NCBI RefSeq assembly: GCF_000586555.1
Contig: NZ_AZUC01000014.1
Location: 62,001-126,000 of the forward strand
Length of the DNA: 64,000 bases
Direction: 5' to 3'
Origin: Sporosarcina sp. D27
Lineage (GTDB): Bacteria > Bacillota > Bacilli > Bacillales_A > Planococcaceae
Shown: piece after piece, positions 44,857-52,869 of the stretch
Layout: every line of letters begins with the position of its first letter
How positions within the stretch are numbered: the stretch's first letter is position 1
Notes under the pieces: model-generated
What the model was told of the DNA's origin: nothing
What the model saw: the letters and a program-made list of their open reading frames with translations, nothing else
Database searches by the model: none
Program-made: the position numbers and the translations under genes

Positions 44857-45691
44857 CATATTCGTTCGGATGCTGCCCCTCTACTCTTCCCGCTTCGCCT
44901 TTATCCAAGGAATCAATTGTTTTGATATCCTCTTCACTTAATTCAAAGTCAAAGACATCAAGATTTGCATTTTGATGTTTGTATGACGATGATTTTACGA
45001 TCGGTAAGACTCCGTTTTGCAAGTTCCAGCGAATAATAATTTGCGCTGGCTCTTTGTTATACTTCTCAGCGATTGAAAGAATGGTATCATTTGTTAACAC
45101 ATCATTTATTTCGCGCCCTAAAGGACTCCAGGCTTCTGTTAGAATACCTCGGCTTTTATTGTACTCTACCAGTTCGTTATTGTTGAAATATGGATGGCGC
45201 TCAATTTGATTAGTTGCCGGCGTAACACCTGTTTTCTCAATGATTCGCTCTAGGTGTTCCGGTAAAAAATTCGATACGCCAATCGTCTTAATCAGTCCGA
45301 ATTTCTGCGCATCGACTAAAGCCTGCCACGCATTTTCATATTTACCTTGCTTCGGAAGTGGCCAATGAATCAAATATTTATCAAAGTAGTCAAGTCCGAT
45401 ACGGTACAGTGATTCTTGGATCATGAGAATCGCTTTGTCGTAATCATGTGAATGGCCAGGGAGTTTTGAGCTGATTATCAGTTCTTCTCTTAGGACAGAT
45501 GACCGCCGAACCGCTTCTCCTACCATTCCTTCGTTGTTATAGTTCGTCGAGGTATCAATGAGTTTATAACCGGCTTCGATGGCTGATAAAACAGAAGTTA
45601 CTCCTTGTGCACCATTGATGTTCACCGTTCCAAAGCCAATTGACGGTAGGCTTGTACCGTCGTTTAATTGTTGTGATTGTATATTATTCAT
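44843..45691 (-). CDS. Aldo/keto reductase
   Basis: NADPH-dependent TIM-barrel carbonyl reductase. Family motifs: PSIGFGT, DTSTNYNNEGMVGEAV (catalytic Asp and Tyr), LIISSKLPGHSHDYD (Lys), YLIHWPLPKQGKYE (His), IGVSNF, and IIRWNLQNGVLPIVKSSS (coenzyme site). 282 residues. The ATG at 45691 is 10 bases after AGGAG; the one at 45700 is too close. Endogenous substrate unknown. Confidence 0.92.
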   Translation of the reverse strand: MNNIQSQQLNDGTSLPSIGFGTVNINGAQGVTSVLSAIEAGYKLIDTSTNYNNEGMVGEAVRRSSVLREELIISSKLPGHSHDYDKAILMIQESLYRIGLDYFDKYLIHWPLPKQGKYENAWQALVDAQKFGLIKTIGVSNFLPEHLERIIEKTGVTPATNQIERHPYFNNNELVEYNKSRGILTEAWSPLGREINDVLTNDTILSIAEKYNKEPAQIIIRWNLQNGVLPIVKSSSYKHQNANLDVFDFELSEEDIKTIDSLDKGEAGRVEGQHPNEYEEFD

Positions 45692-45865
45692 TTTTATCAT
45701 ACTCCTTTTACAATTATTTTATCTGATAGGTCTTTCTCTCATTTTCCCTTCATGAGAGCTGCCAAACCTCCTTGAAAGCTATGCCTGTGCGCTGCATAAT
45801 CAAGGTGATATTCAGAATTGTTTTGGAGATGACTTTACACAACCAAAGTTTTTAGTTAATCCACC

Positions 45866-46843
45866 TCACCGAGCATCCACCTGTCGTTTCTTCCATTTCC
45901 CCTTCAGCCTGCTATCATAATAAGCCCAGATGACAAATCCGCTGACTGCCAGCATTGAGCCATAGACGAGCATCTCCCAGGTAAGCAGCAATTGAAACAT
46001 GTCTTGAATGGAAGTACCACGGACAAAGACGTTATATGGATTAGTGGAATCATAGGTAATCGGCAGTCGGTCACCGATGTCGTAATCTGCATAGGTGTTC
46101 CTGGTCACATCTTTGATGACCTGTATGGTATTGCCATCCTGGTCATCAAATGCGACCGTGAATTCGCGTATGGAATCTTCGTGTTTCCGGTAGGTGATGT
46201 ATGAATACGTGTCGAAGATCGTTGCTTCCGTTTCTGTCTTTCCGAAAGGCATCACTTTCCTGAATAGATTAAGGAGGAAACTGGACGCGAAGAAAAGGAA
46301 GAATAGGACGATGGCGCCGGCGATTCCCCAGCCGGTATCTTGCTGTTTCATCTTCTTGTTCTTTTTCCGCTTTTTTCGCTTCTTTTTTACATAACGCTTG
46401 TATGCGGACTTCTGTTCTGCCTGCTCAATTGCAGGAATGGAAAGAATAGTAGCGATCAGGCAGCAAAACGCTAAGAATCCGAGTACGCCGATGCCCGCCA
46501 GATAGAACATGCTGTCCATAAGGATATCCCGGCTCGTTGAAAAACCCGTCGGACCGGTTGCGTAGCCCTTTATTTCATCACCCCGGGTGAATTCCTCGGA
46601 CTGTTTCTTCGAGATACGGTACAGTTCTTCAGATGGTGTACCGTCGGGCTGCTCGATTTTTACATTGTAAGCAGGAGGTCTGAACAGACTTTTGGTACCG
46701 ACTATGCTCGCGACGGTCTCTGTCTTCGGCTCTGCGGACATTAAGTCATACTCTTCTAAGTATGATGATGTAAGACCCCACGTCAGCAGGCCGAAAAAAA
46801 TCGTAATGACCGCCATTCCTATTAGTTCCTTGAACGTCTCCAT
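45866..46843 (-). CDS. DUF3592 membrane protein B
   Basis: Paralogue of the protein at 31785-32756: same length, same four membrane segments, same basic loop (KKKRKKRKKNKKMK), and shared stretches such as TWGLTSSYLEEYDL, QVIKDVTRNTYADYDIGD and the AYYDSRLKGKWKK tail. Start ATG 46843 follows GGGGTG. The longer frame to 46924 has no ribosome site. Function unknown. Confidence 0.78.
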   Translation of the reverse strand: METFKELIGMAVITIFFGLLTWGLTSSYLEEYDLMSAEPKTETVASIVGTKSLFRPPAYNVKIEQPDGTPSEELYRISKKQSEEFTRGDEIKGYATGPTGFSTSRDILMDSMFYLAGIGVLGFLAFCCLIATILSIPAIEQAEQKSAYKRYVKKKRKKRKKNKKMKQQDTGWGIAGAIVLFFLFFASSFLLNLFRKVMPFGKTETEATIFDTYSYITYRKHEDSIREFTVAFDDQDGNTIQVIKDVTRNTYADYDIGDRLPITYDSTNPYNVFVRGTSIQDMFQLLLTWEMLVYGSMLAVSGFVIWAYYDSRLKGKWKKRQVDAR

Positions 46844-47086
46844 TTGTGACACCCCTGTAGATTCATTGGTTCTATCATAGCGAAATGGACAATGAAAGAA
46901 CAAGAGATATCGGAAACAGGACAATTTTAACTGGAAAATTTAAATGATAGGAAAGGTGGGTATGGCGTTTCGATTGCTAAACATTGTTCGTAAGTTGAAG
47001 TGCAGCGACGACAAACAAAAACTTCTGTAGTTTGTGATAGCAAAGAAAACATCAATGTAGATGCATGATTTACCTGAACCTCATAC

Positions 47087-47620
47087 TTAACCGTAGGACT
47101 CAATCGATTTCACTAAAATTGGAACTTCAATTTCTTTTTGTTCCGACACAATTCGGAAGGATGTTAACTTGGACGATAGTTTTTTATCAATCGCAATTAC
47201 GAAGTTTCTTGGTGACAGATCTGCTGTGCACACATCATCCAACGGTTCGAAAGTAATCGATATCTGACTCTTTTCTATGTTGGTCTTGAGTGAATCGAGG
47301 ATATAAGGACAACTGTTGGATTCAGTCATTCCGACAAACAAAACGTCGTTCGTCTCGAAATCGATTTCTGGAATTGAACCTTCAAGTTGAAACTCTTTCC
47401 ATGAATCTTCATACACATCCTGTGTTTCCACAAGCTCAGCTTGAATCCCATTTGGTTCTGATTAATTGCTAAGGCTTTCAAAATTGCTTGGCAATGTCTT
47501 TTCAGAAGCAAATAACTGAGCCATTTCCGAAGCAGTTTCTCCCTTATTACTTTTATCAGAAGTACAGCCCGCTATCACAAAGACAACACTCCTCATGAAA
47601 AACACAGTCAGCCTTTTCAT
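47087..47620 (-). pseudogene. Lipoprotein gene interrupted by an in-frame stop
   Basis: ATG at 47620 follows AAAGGAGTGAGC. The product starts MKRLTVFFMRSVVFVIAGC (lipobox VIAGC) and runs to TAA at 47462-47464; the same frame then continues without another stop to 47087 (ETQDVYEDSWKEFQLEG; LSPRNFVIAIDKKLSSKLTS). A single point mutation explains the break; otherwise about 177 residues. Function unknown. Confidence 0.7.
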
Positions 47621-47699
47621 ATGCTCACTCCTTTGCCTACTAGAGGAACAGAAAACTGGAAAGTTACACGAATCGATTTGAGTGCCGTCCTCGAAAATA

Positions 47700-47745
47700 T
47701 CAAGGATGTGTAAACGAACACGCGAGTTTGACATGTAGGCAGCCA
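47700..47745. repeat. Palindromic repeat family 1, copy g (badly degraded)
   Basis: ATGTGTAAACGAACACGCGAGTTTGACATGTAGGC corresponds to the right half of the family. Low information on the left. Confidence 0.45.
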
Positions 47746-48087
47746 TCATGTGCAGGGAATTGACTATCCTATGAATGCGGAAGTCTCTTTTCTAAAGAAT
47801 CTTGACGAACGATTCTAACAATATTAAGCTGATTAAAGAGTCAGATGCTGGAAATCAGGGAGCGGTATAGAGAAGAAATGTTTGAGTTTATTGACCATCA
47901 CTGTTTAAAAACATACTAGTCGTATCTGTTGGCGGGAAGAACTTGATAGAAATAATTCCATTATTTTCAGTGATTGTCCCATAGTTAATAAGGAACGATC
48001 AATGCTGTCAATTTCTTCTTACGTTCAATAAAATAAATCTGAATAATGAAGGTGCAGCTAATATTTGAAATGAAAGTGGGAATGAGC
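47746..48087. other. Intergenic, nothing recognised
   Basis: AT-rich region between divergent lipoprotein pseudogene and the membrane-anchored gene. No clear hairpin or promoter pair that I would defend. Confidence 0.35.
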
Positions 48088-48708
48088 GTGAAGAAAAGTT
48101 ATATAGTTGCTGTGCTCCTAGCGGCGGTCATCTTTATTTCTGTGCTAGTCATCGATAGTGGTCACGAACCGAATCCTGATCCTGAAAGAACGATCGAACA
48201 TGAGGCGCCATCGGGTCCAGGCGTGGTATCTGACTATATAGATTCACCGACCTTGACGGACCACCAAGTTGCACTGAACGATCTTTACGTGAAGATCCCT
48301 TACCAAAAAAGAGACATCGTGCTAACAAAAAGAACAACGGACAAATACATCATCGTTGATATTACTTCTCAAGATACCGGCGAGTTGTTATACACATATG
48401 GTGAGACAGTGGACAATGGTAAAGAGAAATTGGTGTTCAGAGAGGTTCCGACGAAAGAGGGAAAGGCTCGACTGCAGATGGTCGTGGATATTGATTCTGA
48501 GGCTGGGCTAATTAGAAAAGTCGTAGAAACAAAAGTAGTGTATGACCCGCAACCCGATAAAGTTGGAAACGAAACGATCTCTGCTATTTCGCGGTCTGGA
48601 GAGTTTCCAGCTGAGAATGTCGAAGTCTTGGCGAGTCTCTATTTGAATTGGGGAAACGAAAGTCAGGATTTGTATGAAGGTTATGAAATTGGCATTATTG
48701 AAAAATGA
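48088..48708 (+). CDS. Membrane-anchored extracellular protein, paralogue of 16322 pseudogene
   Basis: About 206 residues: one N-terminal membrane segment (IVAVLLAAVIFISVLVI), then an extracellular part with a TTDKYIIVDIT and RLQMVVDIDSEA core and the ending YEGYEIGIIEK. Function unknown. GTG 48088 is preferred because AAAGTGGGAAT precedes it and the ruined paralogue keeps the same GTG with a similar site. The next gene follows after 40 bases. Confidence 0.65.
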   Translation: MKKSYIVAVLLAAVIFISVLVIDSGHEPNPDPERTIEHEAPSGPGVVSDYIDSPTLTDHQVALNDLYVKIPYQKRDIVLTKRTTDKYIIVDITSQDTGELLYTYGETVDNGKEKLVFREVPTKEGKARLQMVVDIDSEAGLIRKVVETKVVYDPQPDKVGNETISAISRSGEFPAENVEVLASLYLNWGNESQDLYEGYEIGIIEK

Positions 48709-48748
48709 ACATTGAAACACCCGCCAGCTAATATAGAAAGGAGTAGCT

Positions 48749-49513
48749 TTGCCAATGGCCATTCTGACAAAGGATACACAATACATACGAAGTCTTTATT
48801 TGAAGAGAGACCAAATCAACTCCTTTGCCCGCTATCCGCTCAATCTTCCGTTCATCCGCGGCTTGGAGGAGTTGGCATTCCATCCGAATGTCACCTATAT
48901 CATCGGGGAAAATGGGATGGGGAAATCTACGCTGCTGGAAGCAATCGCAATTAGCCTTGGTTTCAATCCTGAAGGAGGCACGCGGAATTTCAATTTTTCG
49001 AGCTATGACTCGCATTCCAATCTGGATAAATATCTTCGAATCGTCAAAGGTGTTCAACGGGCGAATGATTCGTTTTTCTTTCGTGCGGAGACGTTTTATA
49101 ATGTCGCTACCCACATAGAAGAATTGGATTCAGAACCTTTGGGGGGAAGAAGAATCATTGATTCCTTCGGTGGCAAGTCTCTCCATGAGCAATCGCATGG
49201 GGAATCATTTTTCGCAGCGTTCATCGAGCGTTTTCAGGGTAACGGTCTGTACATACTGGATGAGCCAGAAGCAGCACTGTCTCCAACCAGGCAACTCGCG
49301 ATGCTCGCAAGGATCCACGAGCTCGTGACTGAAGGTTCGCAGTTCATCATTTCTACCCATTCACCGATCTTGATGGCGTATCCAAAAGCTATAATTTATC
49401 AGTTGGAAGACAAAGGCATGAGAGAGGTCGAATTGGAGGACACCCCACACTTTTCGATCATGAATCAGTTTTTCACTGACCGGGACCGGCTGCTGCATCA
49501 TCTATTTAACTGA
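48749..49513 (+). CDS. AAA/ABC-type ATPase of the single-domain 'AAA family' kind
   Basis: 254 residues. Walker A GENGMGKST near residue 54, signature-like segment HGESFFAAFIERFQGNG, Walker B LYILDEPEAALSP and the H-loop STHSPILMAYP. No membrane domain or partner permease follows, so it resembles the soluble RecF/SMC-like ATPases widespread in Bacillales rather than a transporter. TTG 48749 is 5 bases and ATG 48755 is 11 bases after AAAGGAG; either could be used. Confidence 0.85.
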   Translation: MPMAILTKDTQYIRSLYLKRDQINSFARYPLNLPFIRGLEELAFHPNVTYIIGENGMGKSTLLEAIAISLGFNPEGGTRNFNFSSYDSHSNLDKYLRIVKGVQRANDSFFFRAETFYNVATHIEELDSEPLGGRRIIDSFGGKSLHEQSHGESFFAAFIERFQGNGLYILDEPEAALSPTRQLAMLARIHELVTEGSQFIISTHSPILMAYPKAIIYQLEDKGMREVELEDTPHFSIMNQFFTDRDRLLHHLFN

Positions 49514-49557
49514 TGAAAGAATAATATATGTAGATGAATTTTAACTATAGGAGAAAT

Positions 49558-49616
49558 AGGTGCTCGAAACAATCATGAATGTTTAAACAAACATAATTGT
49601 TTCGCGCACTGGCGCC
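49558..49616. repeat. Palindromic repeat family 1, copy h
   Basis: TAGGTGCTCGAAACAATCATG / CATAATTGTTTCGCGCACTGG around AATGTTTAAACAAA. Inner stem nearly perfect. Confidence 0.88.
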
Positions 49617-49627
49617 GTTATAATTAT

Positions 49628-49660
49628 GTCACTTGCCGTACACAATGCGAGTGGCTTTTT
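49628..49660 (+). terminator. Intrinsic terminator
   Basis: GTCACTTGC pairs with GCGAGTGGC (G-T pairs), followed by TTTTT. Probably ends the ATPase gene. Confidence 0.55.
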
Positions 49661-49983
49661 GACAATTATGAAAAGAGTGGAAAAAGAGTTCACTCCAGTT
49701 TCCAAACAAGGTATGATGAAATGACAGATAGTTCATACAATAAGATGAATCTTATAACCTGACGTTAAGAATAAAAAAGGACCAGGAACAAATTGATTTG
49801 AAACGACGAGTTTGGAACATTGATTAGGTTGGTCATCACTTGCCGAAAAAAATAGGGCATGGTCAGACATGCTTTAAACCTACTAACGCGAAATGTGACT
49901 TTCCATTAGACTGTCAAAATCGAGCTTGTTAATTTAATGAATGGAGTTTGTAACCATCCGAAAACTTCAGGAGGAATGATGGG

Positions 49984-50676
49984 ATGACAAAGAAGTGGTT
50001 ACTGGCCATGATTTTTTCCATGTCTTTACTGAGTGCGGGCTGTTCAGTCTGGGATGGAATCCGGGGATGTCCCGACGGTCAAATCGATTGGGCAGATGTC
50101 CTCATGATAAATGACATTAAATATGGAAGTGACATTATTCATGAACAGGAGAATACACATCCGGAAACTGGAGATAGCCTTGGTAAGGTAACGTATATGC
50201 TAGACGGTCACGCTTGCTTCAACCATAAACTGAAAAACGATGAGGCAACTTATGTGTCAGCAGGAACACCTGTGTACGAAGTAATAGGCTATAAACCGGA
50301 ATTTCGTGTTTTTGCGGATGGTCGTGTGTTTCAAGTGATCGACAATCCAAATGCAGAATCGCTCGGGGACCTCGCTGACATACAAGGGAAAGTGACCAAA
50401 ATCAGTATCAGAAGTGATGAAGATGATACCCTCCTTGGTGAATTGGATACAGAACAGACCGAGGCATTTCTCAAAGAATACCTGGCGCTTGCTTATAAAG
50501 GAAATATAGACCCGGAAAACGAAAGTGATAGGGATAACCGGGTCTTTATTTACTTTCAACTGGAAGACGGTTCTACTTTCCATACAATCTACGTGATAGA
50601 TGAAAATATATTTGGTTATGATGCATATGGTAACGAGAAAACGAAGGGGATAATTGAAGAAGTCGTGAAGGAGTGA
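49984..50676 (+). CDS. Lipoprotein of unknown function
   Basis: Signal peptide with lipobox LLSAGC (Cys20). 230 residues. A region around residues 85-125 (ATYVSAGTPVYEVIGYKPEF; VFADGRVFQVIDN) resembles small beta-rich domains seen in other Bacillus lipoproteins, but no named family is certain. AGGAGG before the ATG. Followed after 45 bases by another lipoprotein gene, probably in one operon. Confidence 0.7.
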   Translation: MTKKWLLAMIFSMSLLSAGCSVWDGIRGCPDGQIDWADVLMINDIKYGSDIIHEQENTHPETGDSLGKVTYMLDGHACFNHKLKNDEATYVSAGTPVYEVIGYKPEFRVFADGRVFQVIDNPNAESLGDLADIQGKVTKISIRSDEDDTLLGELDTEQTEAFLKEYLALAYKGNIDPENESDRDNRVFIYFQLEDGSTFHTIYVIDENIFGYDAYGNEKTKGIIEEVVKE

Positions 50677-50721
50677 CGTCATGAGAGGACATGAAGAGTG
50701 CAAACTTAGAGGTGATCAGTT

Positions 50722-51150
50722 ATGAAAGTAGTATGGAATATTATTTTCCTATTAGTATTGGTTTTCGTTACCACCGCATGTTCCGAACAATCTGTAGAAA
50801 AGGAAAAAGGACGACTCGTCCGGATTGACGTGCAACAGGTTGATGAGCACGGCAATAAAGGAGAAGAAAAGATACTTGTGGAAAACGATGACTTGGAAGC
50901 GGCACAAAAAGCATTCGTTAATACGGAGTGGCAGTCAAATACCAAAGCGGATATGGCAAGGGCAGAAGACGTGTTGGCAACTTTCTTCTATGACAAAGAC
51001 AAAAACATGCCCGAGTCACTTGTCCAATATCGGATTTGGTTCGAAGAAGACGACTCTGCAACTATCATCAGCAACAATGAAGATGAAAGCTATGGCAGGA
51101 TGAATGCTGAAAACGCTCAGATCCTGAAAAACCTGTTCCTTAAAAATTAA
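50722..51150 (+). CDS. Small lipoprotein of unknown function
   Basis: 142 residues with signal peptide and lipobox VTTAC (Cys20), then an acidic soluble domain (RIDVQQVDEHGNKGEEKI; IWFEEDDSATIISNNEDES). Start ATG follows AGAGGTGATCAG. Probably membrane-anchored on the outside; no family recognised. Confidence 0.7.
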   Translation: MKVVWNIIFLLVLVFVTTACSEQSVEKEKGRLVRIDVQQVDEHGNKGEEKILVENDDLEAAQKAFVNTEWQSNTKADMARAEDVLATFFYDKDKNMPESLVQYRIWFEEDDSATIISNNEDESYGRMNAENAQILKNLFLKN

Positions 51151-51199
51151 CTGTAAAGTTGCAGAAACCGGTGTGTTATAACGAAACCTGGAATTATAT

Positions 51200-51265
51200 T
51201 GTCGCTTTGCACGACGCAACTCTGGGACGGTTCTTAATAGTGTTCAAGTTGTGCGGTGTAAAGGC
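51200..51265. repeat. Repeat family 2, copy at 51.2 kb
   Basis: GCTTTGCACGACGCAACT and AGTTGTGCGGTGTAAAGGC pair over the inner CGCAACT/AGTTGTGCG and outer TTTGCAC/GTGTAAA parts. Confidence 0.75.
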
Positions 51266-51284
51266 AGCGGTTACTATAGCACTT

Positions 51285-51330
51285 TGCCCAGCTGCTCCCG
51301 GTACAAAACCTGGAGCAGCTGGGCATTTTT
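51285..51330 (+). terminator. Intrinsic terminator
   Basis: Perfect 14-bp stem TGCCCAGCTGCTCC / GGAGCAGCTGGGCA, then TTTTT. Ends the lipoprotein operon. Confidence 0.92.
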
Positions 51331-51388
51331 CTATTTGCATTCCTATCCGCCACACACGGCCAATGAAATAATTTTCTATTCTAGCGTT

Positions 51389-51407
51389 ACCAAATTCAAA
51401 ATTTGGT
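51389..51407. promoter_or_regulatory. Palindrome upstream of the sigma factor gene
   Basis: ACCAAATT and AATTTGGT are perfect 8-bp complements around CAA, 27 bases before the sigma ATG. Possible operator or part of an autoregulated promoter. Confidence 0.45.
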
Positions 51408-51433
51408 GTCTAAGTATATAGAAGAGAGGTGAA

Positions 51434-51952
51434 ATGATGTCCGCAGAACAATGGTTTGAGGATTATGCCAGTGCTGTGTACAGCTATATCTTCATGCAAG
51501 TGCGGAACCGGCACACAGCAGAAGAGCTGACACAGGAAACGTTCGTGAAAGTCGTGGAAAAGGCGCATCAGTTCGACGGTCGTGCCGCGGTGAAGACATG
51601 GATTTTCCGAATCGCCTACACGACAATATTGAACCACTTCAGAAAAAAACATCCTCTGACTCACTTTTTCGATAAGGACTTCCATGTGTTCGGTAGCCAT
51701 CCGTCCTCCGAAGAAACGGCCGAACTCAACGCGCAGGAGACCGAATTTTATGAAGCGCTCCACTGTCTCAATAAGAGTCAGAAGCAAGTCATCCTGCTAC
51801 GGCATATCCAGGGGTTTTCCACGAAAGATACAGCTGAAATTCTTGGGAGCTCTGAAGGTAAAGTGAAGATGAGCCTGAAACGCGCGTTGGACGCATTCAA
51901 AAAAGAACTCGAGAAAGGAGGCATGTCTCATGAAACCCTATACCGACGATGA
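51434..51952 (+). CDS. ECF RNA polymerase sigma factor
   Basis: 172 residues with sigma region 2 (YASAVYSYIFMQVRNRHTAEELTQETFVKVVEK) in the first 50 residues, given here as landmarks YIFMQVRNRHTAEELTQETF, and region 4 (LRHIQGFSTKDTAEILGSSEGKVKMSLKRALDAF) near 125-160. No other domain. GAGAGGTG before the ATG. Its end overlaps the next gene by 23 bases, typical of a sigma/anti-sigma pair. Confidence 0.9.
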   Translation: MMSAEQWFEDYASAVYSYIFMQVRNRHTAEELTQETFVKVVEKAHQFDGRAAVKTWIFRIAYTTILNHFRKKHPLTHFFDKDFHVFGSHPSSEETAELNAQETEFYEALHCLNKSQKQVILLRHIQGFSTKDTAEILGSSEGKVKMSLKRALDAFKKELEKGGMSHETLYRR

Positions 51953-52547
51953 ACTGACTAAAAAACTCGAAGCCCTTAAAGAGCCTTTTCAGCCCACGGA
52001 GGGACAAAAAAGGACCATGCACCAATCGGTCTTCCACGGGGAAAGTGTACAGTATAGGTATCGAAAGTTTCATTGGAAGCCTGCAATTATTTCTTTGCTA
52101 TTGCTCGTTTCAATCGCCTTCACCGTGACAATCCTGATCGGCAAACCGAACTCGCTTAGTTCCGGATTTTTCGCTAAAGATGTAACGGCTTCTTGGGAAG
52201 GCACCATTATGAAACAGCAGGATTCGTTTGAAGTGACAAATTACTATATTGCTTTCGATGGGAAAACAATGTACATTCAAAACAATTTTATGGGAGATTC
52301 TTTCATGGGGACAGAACAGAGTGAATCGGAAATCAGGGCAGCGTCTGAGAACTATCAAGCAAAGCTGGCCAAAATGAAGCTGCAAGAGGGCGACTACAAA
52401 CACTATACCGTTAAAAAGAGAAAAGATTTGTATACCATCACCGTCCCCGGCGAAAATAACTTCTCTTACACTTTGGAGAAAACCGCACCACGACAATATG
52501 TTGGGGAAGACGGAATTCGTTACAGCGTGAACAACTATATCGACTAA
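51930..52547 (+). CDS. Membrane protein, probable anti-sigma factor
   Basis: 205 residues: cytoplasmic N-terminus (about 55 residues) then one membrane segment (AIISLLLLVSIAFTVTILIG) and an extracellular domain. Position and overlap with the sigma gene indicate an anti-sigma role. The zinc-binding HxxxCxxC motif of many anti-sigmas is absent. Signal and target genes unknown. GAGAAAGGAGGC before the ATG. Confidence 0.75.
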   Translation: MKPYTDDELTKKLEALKEPFQPTEGQKRTMHQSVFHGESVQYRYRKFHWKPAIISLLLLVSIAFTVTILIGKPNSLSSGFFAKDVTASWEGTIMKQQDSFEVTNYYIAFDGKTMYIQNNFMGDSFMGTEQSESEIRAASENYQAKLAKMKLQEGDYKHYTVKKRKDLYTITVPGENNFSYTLEKTAPRQYVGEDGIRYSVNNYID

Positions 52548-52596
52548 ATCGCAGCAAACCGAAAAATCGCTAACTGTTTACCACGCAATTTGGATG

Positions 52597-52660
52597 TACC
52601 ACTGTGTACGAAACAAATATGAATGTTTAAACAAACACGAAAGTTTCTTACACATGCACT
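52597..52660. repeat. Palindromic repeat family 1, copy i
   Basis: TACCACTGTGTACGAAACAA, ATGTTTAAACAAACACGAAAG and TTCTTACACATGCACTC; arms imperfect. Confidence 0.8.
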
Positions 52661-52796
52661 CTCTTTTAATGTGGGATTTTTGGGGCAGAAATGATTACTT
52701 ATTACGCTGCGCAGATTCTCCTTGCTGCGAGCATCGGAAGCCAGATTCATGAACCCGAATCTTGACAAGGTGTTTTGGTGTAATGAAATAAAAAAA

Positions 52797-52860
52797 GTAC
52801 CTGTGAGAGAAACGCTCATGAATGTTGGTACAAACATGAAATTTCGGTGCACAGGTACCT
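52797..52860. repeat. Palindromic repeat family 1, copy j, acting as terminator
   Basis: AGTACCTGTG and CACAGGTACCT form the outer stem. Read leftwards the stem is followed by a run of seven T, directly after the M28 gene, so this copy very probably terminates it. Confidence 0.85.
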
Positions 52861-52869
52861 TTCATTAAA

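Larger units (their letters stand above)
49514..49983. other. Intergenic region with repeat, terminator and a paralogous leader
   Basis: Contains palindrome copy h, a terminator, and at 49660-49765 a stretch (GAGTGGAAAAAGAGTTCACTCC; TATGATGAAATGACAGATAGTT) that has a relative at 57655-57760. No gene seen. Confidence 0.45.
52548..52869. other. Intergenic region carrying two family 1 palindromes
   Basis: Copies i and j lie 140 bases apart; the second ends 10 bases from the M28 gene stop. No gene seen between. Confidence 0.5.
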
